Assembly (NCBI GenBank): GCA_947472705.1
Contig: CANJDA010000150.1
Location: 1-5,402, forward strand
Direction of reading: 5' to 3'
Origin: Flavobacteriaceae bacterium
Lineage (GTDB): Bacteria > Bacteroidota > Bacteroidia > Flavobacteriales > Flavobacteriaceae
Length of the DNA stretch: 5,402 nt
Shown here in pieces: positions 1-5,402 of this stretch. The position numbers and the translations under genes are program-made. Below the pieces are notes generated by a model. The model did not search any database. It saw nothing but the letters and a program-made list of their open reading frames with translations, and was not told the origin of the DNA. How positions within the stretch are numbered: the first letter of the stretch is position 1; every line of letters starts with the position of its first letter.

Positions 1-2901
1 ATAAAGATTGGCTACTTTTGAACTTAAATCATAGATAAAAGAATGAAACTCAATGCTGGCTAAATTATCTTTTTTGCATAAATTTTGATGAATTAAAGCA
101 ATACTTTCTATTCTGCTTTGGCCCTCAGCAAAGGCTGCTTTATGGGACGGGTCTACCAATTCCTCTTTTTGAAGCTGCAATAATCCGTTAATAACATGGA
201 GATTGTTTTTAACGCGATGGTGAATTTCTGTTAATAATCGTTCTCTATCTTTTAAAGCCGTTTGCAAATCGGTAGTTCTGTCGGCTATTTTTAACTCCAA
301 CTCATGTTTTTCTATTATAATTTTTTTGGTGCGATAACGAAAGAAGCCGAAGATGCTAATCCCCAGTGCTAATACAATAGCTAGTAAAAACCAAGTTTCT
401 AAATAAAAGGGTTTCAATACAATTATAGGAAATACAATAGGATTACTCGTCCACTGCCCATTAGCCATTTGGGCTTTGATATGCATTTTATATTTTCCAT
501 AAGGCAAACCCGTTAGTCTAATAACATTATCCTCAATATAATTCCATTGGGTATCAAATCCATCTAATTTATAGGCATACAAATGTTTACGCTTTTTAAA
601 ATCTAACAACTGAAATTCTATGATTAAAAAGGAATCTTCCGGTTGTAATACTATTTTTTTATCTTGTTTCAATGGAATCAAACAATCTATTAGTTTTTTT
701 TCTTTTCCGGAATACTTAGTTAAGGATGTTAACTTAAAGAAGGGTTCTTTTTTAGTTTCAGATGCTAATAATTGTTTGGGGTTAAAAGCAATTACCCCAT
801 TTAATCCTCCAAAATACATAGTGCCATCAGCCGCTTTAAAAGAGGAAGTTCTATTGAATTCATTATTGCTTAATCCATCATTAGTAGTGTAAACAGAAGT
901 GGCATAAGTTAGGGTATTGAAACGCATTAAACCATTATAAGTTCCAATCCAAAGATTGGCAGACGTGTCTTCCTCAATACGATATAGTATAGTTGAAGGA
1001 AGACCTTGGTCTAAGGTGAATTGTTTTATGCTAATCCTTTTATCACTGTCCGAATGTCGCCAGTCCCAACGAAAAAGCCCTTCTCCATTGGTAGCAATCC
1101 AACAAATGCCTTTTGTATCCTCATACATATCAAAAATACTAGCAATAGGCAGATGATGTGAAGCATTGTTAGTCAAACTACCATAATAATCAACTACGAT
1201 ATTATTTTTATCTATCAAAAACAACCCATTTTCAGCCACGGCGACTAGTCCTTTAGCTTTAGTTTTGACAAATCGATAAACATTTTTTGCTTTTGGAATT
1301 TTGGAAGAAGTATAAGCTAATGGTTTACATTTTTTAGACACCATATTAAATTGACTTATACCATCAATATGTCCAACTAGAAGAGTGTTGTCAGAAACAG
1401 CTGTTAACGACCAGATATATTGACCATTTTCAATATTATTATTTGAAATCGACCCCAAATCCACAATTTTATTTTGATTGGGGTTGTATTCACAAATGGT
1501 GTTAACTGTTCCTATATAAAATCTATCCTTATGCTTCAACAAAGCATTGAAATGTGCTGATTTTTTAGATGTATAAAAAAGTGTTTTTTTAGAATTTGCT
1601 TTAGCATTACATAAATATTGCCACACATTGGCGTATAAAGTAGTAGTTGTTTTATTGGTTTTTACATCAACATTATTGTCAACATAAATTCCTCTTACTT
1701 GATAAAAAGTGGGCTTCGATATTTGCTCTTTCGAAAAATAACATCTGAAATACTTGGGTGCTATACTAACTTGAATGACTCCCGAATTAGTACATATCCA
1801 GCGATTCCCTCTACTGTCTTTATATATTAAACTAATATTTAAATCCGTATATTCAGCTAATTCTTCAGGTTTAGCAATCAATAAAAATGATTTGTCATCA
1901 ATTAAATAAATTCCTTTTTTTAAATTACTTATTATATTAGCATCATCTGAATACGGTGGAGAGAACCACCATGGATAATCAGACACAGGGTATAAATGCA
2001 AAAATGTTTCAGGGTTTTGCTTTACAAAACTATTATTAGCATCAGGAAAATTATTTTCTGTTACAGCATTAGTTGTGGTGTTATATATCAAAAAAGTTTT
2101 ATTTTTCTTTATAGAAAATACATATTCTTCTGGTTTATTAGAAAAAGGAATAATCGTATCCTCTGTAATTAAATAGTTGGGATAAGAATATTTTTTCAAA
2201 ACAATACTACCATTTTGAACTATTGAATGAATAGAATGATCTGTTATATCTGTTGCATGCGCATTTTTAGTATTCCATGCCGTTAATTCCCCCAGTAACT
2301 TAAACCCTTTTGCAGCAGTATACTTCCAAACTTGAAAAGGACTGTCGGTTACAAAAAACATATGTTCATTGGCGTCATTACCCATCCAAACAACGTCTTT
2401 TGTTGAAAAGGGAAGCTTAGGATAAATAGTTTCTAAAGTTTGTACAGTATAGTTGTTTAAATCTATAATTTGTATTTTGCCCTTTTTTTTGAGATTTAAA
2501 TTTTTGTCAAAAAATTCAACAATCATATGGTTATTTTCATCTATGGAAAGAGAGGCTATCTCATTCTCTAAAAGTCCAAAATTCTGTTTGGTAAATGTTT
2601 TAAAAGAATTGCCATCATATCGGCATAGACCATTGTTGGTGCCAAACCACATAAATCCGTCTTTATCTTCAATGGCTGATGTAACTTGTCTAGCAGCCAA
2701 GCCGTCCTCTACAGAAAAAAAATGCTTAGTTATAATATATTCTTCTGTCTTTGTTACGGGTTCTAATTGAGCAAAAATAGATGTGTTAACAACTAAAAGA
2801 AAGAATAGCAATTGGTAATTACTTATAATTCCTTTAAAAAAAATTATAAAATAATTGATAAAAAAAAACAATTCTTTCGAGCGTTTATAATAATAAATCA
2901 T
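1..2901 (-). CDS. Two-component-propeller sensor histidine kinase, HisKA_2 type (3' end cut by window edge)
   Basis: I translated this strand by hand: 967 codons are open from ATG at 2901 to the left edge, with an in-frame TAA just upstream of the ATG. Residues 1-44 form a long hydrophobic export signal ending SIFA|Q. The periplasmic part carries regulator-propeller blades, for example around residues 68-98 (EDKDGFMWFGTNNGL), 350-380 (WICTNSG), 590-612 (CWIATNGEG), 633-661 (LWIGTYNGLMRF) and 674-707. A Y_Y_Y domain follows at about 749-827 (YAYKLDGFDTQWN), then one membrane span at about 836-854. The cytoplasmic part has a short coiled linker and a HisKA_2 box, EIHHRVKNNL at 892-901, with His895 the likely phosphoacceptor, followed by QSRIESIALIHQNL. 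The HATPase_c domain, probably 100-150 residues, lies beyond the window. By family it should bind a periplasmic ligand and autophosphorylate. Substrate and partner regulator are unknown, and no receiver or DNA-binding domain is visible. Confidence 0.95.
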   Translation of the reverse strand, partial: MIYYYKRSKELFFFINYFIIFFKGIISNYQLLFFLLVVNTSIFAQLEPVTKTEEYIITKHFFSVEDGLAARQVTSAIEDKDGFMWFGTNNGLCRYDGNSFKTFTKQNFGLLENEIASLSIDENNHMIVEFFDKNLNLKKKGKIQIIDLNNYTVQTLETIYPKLPFSTKDVVWMGNDANEHMFFVTDSPFQVWKYTAAKGFKLLGELTAWNTKNAHATDITDHSIHSIVQNGSIVLKKYSYPNYLITEDTIIPFSNKPEEYVFSIKKNKTFLIYNTTTNAVTENNFPDANNSFVKQNPETFLHLYPVSDYPWWFSPPYSDDANIISNLKKGIYLIDDKSFLLIAKPEELAEYTDLNISLIYKDSRGNRWICTNSGVIQVSIAPKYFRCYFSKEQISKPTFYQVRGIYVDNNVDVKTNKTTTTLYANVWQYLCNAKANSKKTLFYTSKKSAHFNALLKHKDRFYIGTVNTICEYNPNQNKIVDLGSISNNNIENGQYIWSLTAVSDNTLLVGHIDGISQFNMVSKKCKPLAYTSSKIPKAKNVYRFVKTKAKGLVAVAENGLFLIDKNNIVVDYYGSLTNNASHHLPIASIFDMYEDTKGICWIATNGEGLFRWDWRHSDSDKRISIKQFTLDQGLPSTILYRIEEDTSANLWIGTYNGLMRFNTLTYATSVYTTNDGLSNNEFNRTSSFKAADGTMYFGGLNGVIAFNPKQLLASETKKEPFFKLTSLTKYSGKEKKLIDCLIPLKQDKKIVLQPEDSFLIIEFQLLDFKKRKHLYAYKLDGFDTQWNYIEDNVIRLTGLPYGKYKMHIKAQMANGQWTSNPIVFPIIVLKPFYLETWFLLAIVLALGISIFGFFRYRTKKIIIEKHELELKIADRTTDLQTALKDRERLLTEIHHRVKNNLHVINGLLQLQKEELVDPSHKAAFAEGQSRIESIALIHQNLCKKDNLASIEFHSFIYDLSSKVANLY

Positions 2902-2937
2902 AATATATAATTACATATAATGTTATTTAGATAAAAT

Positions 2938-2945
2938 CAAATATA
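2938..2945 (-). promoter_or_regulatory. Candidate Bacteroidetes -7 box for the sensor kinase
   Basis: On the minus strand this reads TATATTTG, an exact match to the Bacteroidetes -7 consensus TAnnTTTG, and lies 36 bases upstream of the kinase ATG. That would give a leader of about 30 bases. No convincing TTTG -33 box lies at the usual 19-21 base spacing. In DNA this AT-rich such a match can arise by chance, so it is only a candidate. Confidence 0.25.
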
Positions 2946-3017
2946 ATTTAAATAAAAAAACATTATCATATTAATAATCAACTTACTGTAAAGTAACCTT
3001 AAACAACCTATAAAAGA

Positions 3018-3112
3018 AAGGTATTATCTTTATTTATCAAAAAATATGTTACAGAAGATACAAATTATGTTACGAAATACAAAAAAGGAAGGTATTGTAA
3101 TTAAATTATCAA
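3018..3112. repeat. Nested imperfect direct repeats
   Basis: Two tandem copies of TATGTTAC-(n)-GAA-(n)-ATACAAA lie at 3045-3064 and 3066-3083, start to start 21 bp, about two helical turns. They are flanked by a second pair, AAGGTATT...TTATCAA, at 3018-3040 and 3089-3112. The similarity is seen directly. Function is unknown; the phasing would suit a DNA-binding protein, but the region is so AT-rich that part of the likeness could be chance. Confidence 0.4.
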
Positions 3113-3401
3113 TCGTAAATATTTTATCATAACAGAAGTTTTAAAGTAAATATCAAAAAACAAAAGACTTCTTACTCCTCAAAAAATTTAAATCGAAATC
3201 AAGATTTTAATGAAATTGAAACTCATATGAAAACTGTTAAATGTAAAATCTCTTTTATTTATTTGGTTTAAAGAGAAATAAAGTTTAGAGGTTTACGATA
3301 AAGAGATATCGAATAGATAAGAGCCGAAGAACTTAACGATTAGAAAAAAATTCCTTGGCATTACCACTACAATATTTATTTTAAAAAAGAAATAAAATAT
3401 A

Positions 3402-3433
3402 AAACAAAAAAAGCCGCTTATAATAGCGACTTT
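3402..3433 (-). terminator. Rho-independent terminator, minus-strand direction
   Basis: Read on the minus strand, a 9-bp stem AAAGTCGCT / AGCGGCTTT encloses the loop ATTATA and runs into a seven-T tract. In the minus-strand RNA the stem is closed by one U-G wobble. In plus-strand RNA the same position is a C-A mismatch and the T tract is broken, so the minus direction is favoured. The stop codon of the small ORF at 3418-3600 sits in the stem and loop, so the hairpin would end that transcript. Confidence 0.75.
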
Positions 3434-3600
3434 ATTTTGTGATCCCAGAAGGATAGGGTTTCTGTCGTTTTATTTACACTTCTGTCTATTCTATGACGTC
3501 TTTTTATATAAATCAAAGCATTAACCATTAAATTGGGTTGACAATAATTGCCATTTGGGTCAATAATAGACTCATTTTGGGACTCACTTTTGGGACACAT
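3418..3600 (-). CDS. Possible small hypothetical protein (60 aa) divergent from the recombinase
   Basis: ATG at 3600 to TAA at 3418-3420 encodes 60 residues, beginning MCPKSESQNES and ending DHKIKSLL. I do not recognise the family. It has no signal peptide or membrane span. The middle is basic (YIKRRHRIDR, about residues 31-40), which would suit a small nucleic-acid-binding protein, but that is speculation. In favour of a gene: a directional terminator sits exactly at its end, and it is divergent from an integrase with a 47-bp gap, a place where excisionase-like regulators are often found. Against: it overlaps the TTGGG repeats, so its N-terminal half may be only the reading of cis-acting sites, and there is no clear ribosome-binding site. 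The transcript could equally be a non-coding RNA. Confidence 0.3.
   Translation of the reverse strand: MCPKSESQNESIIDPNGNYCQPNLMVNALIYIKRRHRIDRSVNKTTETLSFWDHKIKSLL
3533..3599 (+). repeat. Phased TTGGG repeats upstream of the recombinase
   Basis: TTGGG occurs at 3533, 3555, 3577 and 3590, start-to-start spacings 22, 22 and 13 bp. The first two copies share a longer tail (TTGGGT..CAATAAT). The last two share GACTCA or GACACA next to TTTTGGG. A related inverted copy, TGGGATCACA on the minus strand, lies at 3438-3447. The array ends about 50 bp before the recombinase start. Candidate roles are integrase arm-type sites or operators; neither can be proven from sequence. Confidence 0.5.
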
Positions 3601-3621
3601 TTTATGCTTGGATTAAATTTA
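3589..3621 (+). promoter_or_regulatory. Candidate promoter of the recombinase
   Basis: TTTG at 3589-3592 and TAAATTTA at 3614-3621, separated by 21 bases, resemble the Bacteroidetes pattern TTTG-N19..21-TAnnTTTG with only the last base differing. This would give a leader of about 20 bases. The -33 element overlaps the last TTGGG repeat, so a protein bound there could control transcription. A 14-bp perfect palindrome, TAAAATTAATTTTA, follows at 3622-3635. Confidence 0.35.
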
Positions 3622-3647
3622 TAAAATTAATTTTAAATATAAATAAG

Positions 3648-4940
3648 ATGAGTTCAAAATTCTATGTCAGAGAAACAAAACAAAAAAAAACAATTTATTT
3701 TGAGTATCGAAATGAAAAAATTCGTTTTAGAAGCAGTACATTTTTCAAAGTTAGAAACATCAAAGAATGGGAGAATCAAAAATGCAAACTAAAAGTCCCA
3801 AGTCAGCCAAACGCACAAGAAATAAATGAGAAACTTGAAACTATTCAAAATGGATTCCAAAGACATCTGATTGAAAACAAAAACTTTCAAAGCATTACGA
3901 ATGAAGAATGTAGAGTTGTTTACGATTCAATCATAAATGAATTACTTGGTAGAAAAAAAATAGTAATACAGGAAAAAGAAAAAGAGGAAGTTGTTAAATA
4001 TGATGTAGTAAGTTATTTTGACTTTTACATTGATAGATTTACTAAAGTACCTTCAGAATCAACCAAAAGGTTGGTTAAAAAAGATTCTATGAAAAGTTAC
4101 AAAAGTGCAAAAAAAGTTTTAGAGGGTTATGTTGAATTTAAAGGTCTTACAAATCTTAACTTTGAAGATGTTATAAGAACTTTTTATTATGATTTTATAG
4201 AGTATCTGTATGAAAAAAATTATAGTACAAATTATATTGGTACTATCATAAAAAATTTAAAAACAATAATGAAATCTTCCTTTGAATTTGGGCATCATTC
4301 AAATGTAGAATTTAAGAAATCCTATTTTTCTAAAATAAAAGAAGAAATCAATCACCCTTACCTAAACTTAATAGAACTTGATAAAATTTTAAATTTGAAA
4401 TTAGACGATGCTAAAGATGAAATTATAAGAGATATTTTTATTATCCAATGTAATTCAGGGTTAAGAATTGAAGACCTTTTAGAGTTTTTAAAAAACCCTC
4501 ACTTTTCTGAATTAAAAAATGGTGCGAAATTACTACATAAGGAAACTAATAAAACAGGTGTTGAAATTTTTGCTCCATTAAATAAATACATTAAACTGAT
4601 ACTTGACAAAAGAGACGGTAAACTGCCACCAAGCGTTGGTAGCGTAGAGATAAATAAAAGAATAAAGGAAATTTGCAGAAAAGCAAAAATAACAGGTTCT
4701 TACACTATAAAAAGAACTGAAGGAGGCGTGAAAAAATCAATTACAAAGCCAAAATGTGAATTTATTTCCACCCATACAGCAAGAAGGAGTTTTTGTACAA
4801 ATGCTTATTTGCAAAAAGTTCCTCCTCATTTAATAATGTTGGTTTCAGGTCATAAATCAATAGATAGTTTAATGTTATATATTAAGGTTTGTTTAGAAGA
4901 AAAAGTTCATCAACTATTCGATTACGATTTTTTTAAATAA
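3648..4940 (+). CDS. Tyrosine recombinase / phage-type site-specific integrase
   Basis: A complete 430-residue protein, a usual length for Bacteroidetes phage-type integrases. Residues 1 to about 75 look like an arm-type DNA-binding domain (basic, strand-rich). About 118-215 is the helical SAM-like core-binding domain (YDVVSYFDFYIDRF; YLYEKNYSTNYIGTIIKNLK). From about 235 on is the catalytic domain. The catalytic set is intact: Arg273 (NSGLRIEDLLEF), a likely Lys302 in TNKTG, His376 and Arg379 in HTARRSF, His402 in SGHKS, and nucleophile Tyr411 in LMLYIK. The family cuts and rejoins DNA through a 3'-phosphotyrosine, integrating or excising elements or inverting segments. The start is the first ATG of the frame, with an A-rich leader and no Shine-Dalgarno. 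The gene stands alone between two terminators, with no excisionase, relaxase or phage gene recognised beside it. Its target site cannot be identified here. Simple integron IntI is unlikely, as the arm domain is present. Confidence 0.95.
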   Translation: MSSKFYVRETKQKKTIYFEYRNEKIRFRSSTFFKVRNIKEWENQKCKLKVPSQPNAQEINEKLETIQNGFQRHLIENKNFQSITNEECRVVYDSIINELLGRKKIVIQEKEKEEVVKYDVVSYFDFYIDRFTKVPSESTKRLVKKDSMKSYKSAKKVLEGYVEFKGLTNLNFEDVIRTFYYDFIEYLYEKNYSTNYIGTIIKNLKTIMKSSFEFGHHSNVEFKKSYFSKIKEEINHPYLNLIELDKILNLKLDDAKDEIIRDIFIIQCNSGLRIEDLLEFLKNPHFSELKNGAKLLHKETNKTGVEIFAPLNKYIKLILDKRDGKLPPSVGSVEINKRIKEICRKAKITGSYTIKRTEGGVKKSITKPKCEFISTHTARRSFCTNAYLQKVPPHLIMLVSGHKSIDSLMLYIKVCLEEKVHQLFDYDFFK

Positions 4941-4946
4941 TTGGTT

Positions 4947-4974
4947 AAAAAGGGCTTAAAAAGCCCTTTTTACT
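4947..4974 (+). terminator. Rho-independent terminator of the recombinase gene
   Basis: A perfect 11-bp stem, AAAAAGGGCTT (4947-4957) and AAGCCCTTTTT (4961-4971), with a three-A loop begins 6 bases after the recombinase stop. The A and T runs on both sides make it able to work in both directions, so it would also shield the recombinase from antisense transcription. Confidence 0.9.
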
Positions 4975-5150
4975 TTTAAAAGAACCAAACTATTTAGTAT
5001 ATCAGCTTTCTTATAACATCGTCTCTATTTTAACTAAAACTGTTTTGTCAGTAAAATACTGATATAAATGTTAAAATTATAAAAATAATATTTAGATTTA
5101 CACTGTGAATAATAATCACAACATATAACTAATAGCGTTTTGCTATATTT
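4975..5150. other. Non-coding AT-rich stretch before the long palindrome
   Basis: No coding frame or RNA gene recognised. Small dyads are visible: TCAGTA-AAA-TACTGA at about 5048-5062, TGTGA-N7-TCACA at about 5103-5119, and ATAGC-GTTTT-GCTAT at 5132-5146 next to the long palindrome. Each is short enough to occur by chance in such sequence. Confidence 0.5.
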
Positions 5151-5267
5151 CTTGTCTTGAAACCGACCAAGTATTACAAGGAACAAGGAAGTATTGTAAA
5201 TCGCCTCGAGCGAGGCGTAGGCTTTACATTACTTTGTTCCAAGTTCTTGGTCGGACTTCAAGACAAG
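5151..5267. repeat. 117-bp imperfect palindrome (long stem with GC-rich tip)
   Basis: The two halves pair over almost their whole length: 5151-5161 with 5257-5267; CCGACCAAG 5163-5171 with 5246-5254; GGAACAA 5180-5186 with 5234-5240; AGTATTGTAAA 5190-5200 with 5223-5233 (one mismatch); and a GC-rich tip CGCCTCG 5202-5208 with 5211-5217. Unpaired bases are asymmetric: a GGA bulge on the left at 5187-5189 and TAGGC on the right at 5218-5222. GC content is clearly above its surroundings. There are no T runs for a terminator and no plausible reading frame. Possible natures are a dispersed MITE- or REP-like repeat, a recombination site that folds as single strand, or a structured leader RNA. Confidence 0.8.
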
Positions 5268-5292
5268 GAGATAAAATTAAAGAATATGCTAA

Positions 5293-5320
5293 TTGTGTTT
5301 TAGTTACTTCGAAAACACAA
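5293..5320 (+). other. Leader stem-loop before the exported-protein gene
   Basis: TTGTGTTTT (5293-5301) pairs perfectly with AAAACACAA (5312-5320) around a 10-base loop, ending 26 bases before the ATG at 5347. It lacks a T tract on either strand, so it is not a normal terminator. It may be a regulator-binding dyad or a 5' leader hairpin of the downstream mRNA. Confidence 0.45.
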
Positions 5321-5346
5321 AATAAAAAGAAATAAAAACTATAATT

Positions 5347-5402
5347 ATGAAAAAAATAATATTAGGATTTTTGATAGTAGTGAGTTTATACACAAATGCA
5401 CA
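5347..5402 (+). CDS. N-terminus of an exported protein (3' end cut by window edge)
   Basis: ATG at 5347 opens MKKIILGFLIVVSLYTNA and continues off the window after 18 full codons. It is a textbook Bacteroidetes Sec signal peptide: two lysines, a hydrophobic core, then a small-residue site (TNA), with the next codon beginning CA and so encoding Gln or His; Gln would match the usual A|Q junction. There is no lipobox Cys in the visible part, so it is more likely a periplasmic, outer-membrane or secreted protein than a lipoprotein. The start is preceded by an A-rich leader without Shine-Dalgarno, as expected for the phylum. The mature protein and its function are not visible. Confidence 0.8.
   Translation, partial: MKKIILGFLIVVSLYTNA

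Larger units (their letters stand above)
2902..3401. other. AT-rich non-coding spacer
   Basis: About 500 bases between the sensor kinase and the recombinase block. I find no open frame of useful length with a credible start on either strand. The longest ATG-led frames I followed are a 14-codon one near 3226 on the plus strand and a 22-codon one at about 3299-3364 on the minus strand. It holds the kinase's own leader and promoter, the direct repeats at 3018-3112, and otherwise only A/T-rich sequence with short weak dyads such as TTACT-GTAA-AGTAA near 2983-2996. Confidence 0.6.

Noticed and set aside
620..892. Plus-strand open frame of 90 codons
   Set aside because: It lies wholly inside the sensor kinase gene on the opposite strand, where the translation gives clear propeller and Y_Y_Y domains; the plus-strand product resembles nothing.
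956..1156. Plus-strand open frame of 66 codons
   Set aside because: Antisense shadow of the kinase propeller region, which reads as WIATNGEG and LWIGTYNG blades on the other strand.
2453..2770. Plus-strand open frame of 105 codons
   Set aside because: Antisense shadow of the first propeller blade and start of the mature kinase; no start context or recognisable domain.
3299..3364. 22-codon minus-strand frame starting MPRNFFLIVKFF
   Set aside because: Too short, no ribosome-binding context and no recognised family; could be a decayed remnant but nothing supports it.
3436..3462. tRNA 3'-end fragment acting as an attachment site
   Set aside because: The minus-strand sequence ending TTCTGGGATCACA looks superficially like a tRNA tail, but no T-arm GTTCRA motif, acceptor partner or CCA-adjacent structure can be drawn.
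3622..3635. 14-bp perfect palindrome TAAAATTAATTTTA as an operator
   Set aside because: It consists only of A and T in a nearly pure A/T stretch, where such symmetry is common; kept only as a note under the promoter.
5101..5120. TGTGA-N7-TCACA dyad resembling a Crp/Fnr site
   Set aside because: The spacer is 7 rather than the 6 bases of the E. coli Crp consensus, that consensus is not established for this phylum, and a 5-bp dyad is easily found by chance.
5131..5267. Integron attC site
   Set aside because: No RYYYAAC / GTTRRRY core pair frames the palindrome, and the nearby recombinase looks like a phage-type integrase with an arm domain rather than IntI.

Overview
The window is strongly AT-rich and reads as chromosomal DNA of a Flavobacteriia-type Bacteroidetes. 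Three things support this: a periplasmic two-component-propeller histidine kinase of the kind abundant in that phylum, an exported protein whose signal peptide ends in the typical A|Q junction, and A-rich leaders without a clear Shine-Dalgarno sequence ahead of every start. No gene is close enough to a known one to name genus or species.

Layout. Positions 1-2901 on the minus strand hold one long sensor kinase gene. It is cut at the left edge, just after the phosphoacceptor (HisKA_2) region and before the ATPase domain. Positions 2902-3401 are a gene-free, very AT-rich spacer with a small cluster of imperfect direct repeats. Positions 3402-3600 hold a possible 60-codon minus-strand gene that ends inside a minus-strand intrinsic terminator. 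Facing away from it is a complete 430-residue tyrosine recombinase (3648-4940, plus strand) with all catalytic residues, closed by a strong hairpin terminator. The 200 bp ahead of the recombinase carries four phased TTGGG repeats plus one inverted copy, which are candidate recombinase arm sites or operators. Positions 4975-5346 are non-coding and contain a 117-bp imperfect palindrome (5151-5267) and a smaller leader hairpin. At 5347 a new exported-protein gene begins and runs off the right edge.

How it fits together. The kinase probably senses a ligand in the periplasm and belongs to the resident chromosome. The recombinase block (about 3402-4974), bounded by a terminator on each side, looks like a self-contained insertion or the integrase end of a larger element. 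No other phage, conjugation or cargo gene is visible. The long palindrome is the strongest unexplained structure. Whether it is a dispersed repeat, a recombination substrate or a structured RNA cannot be settled from this window alone.
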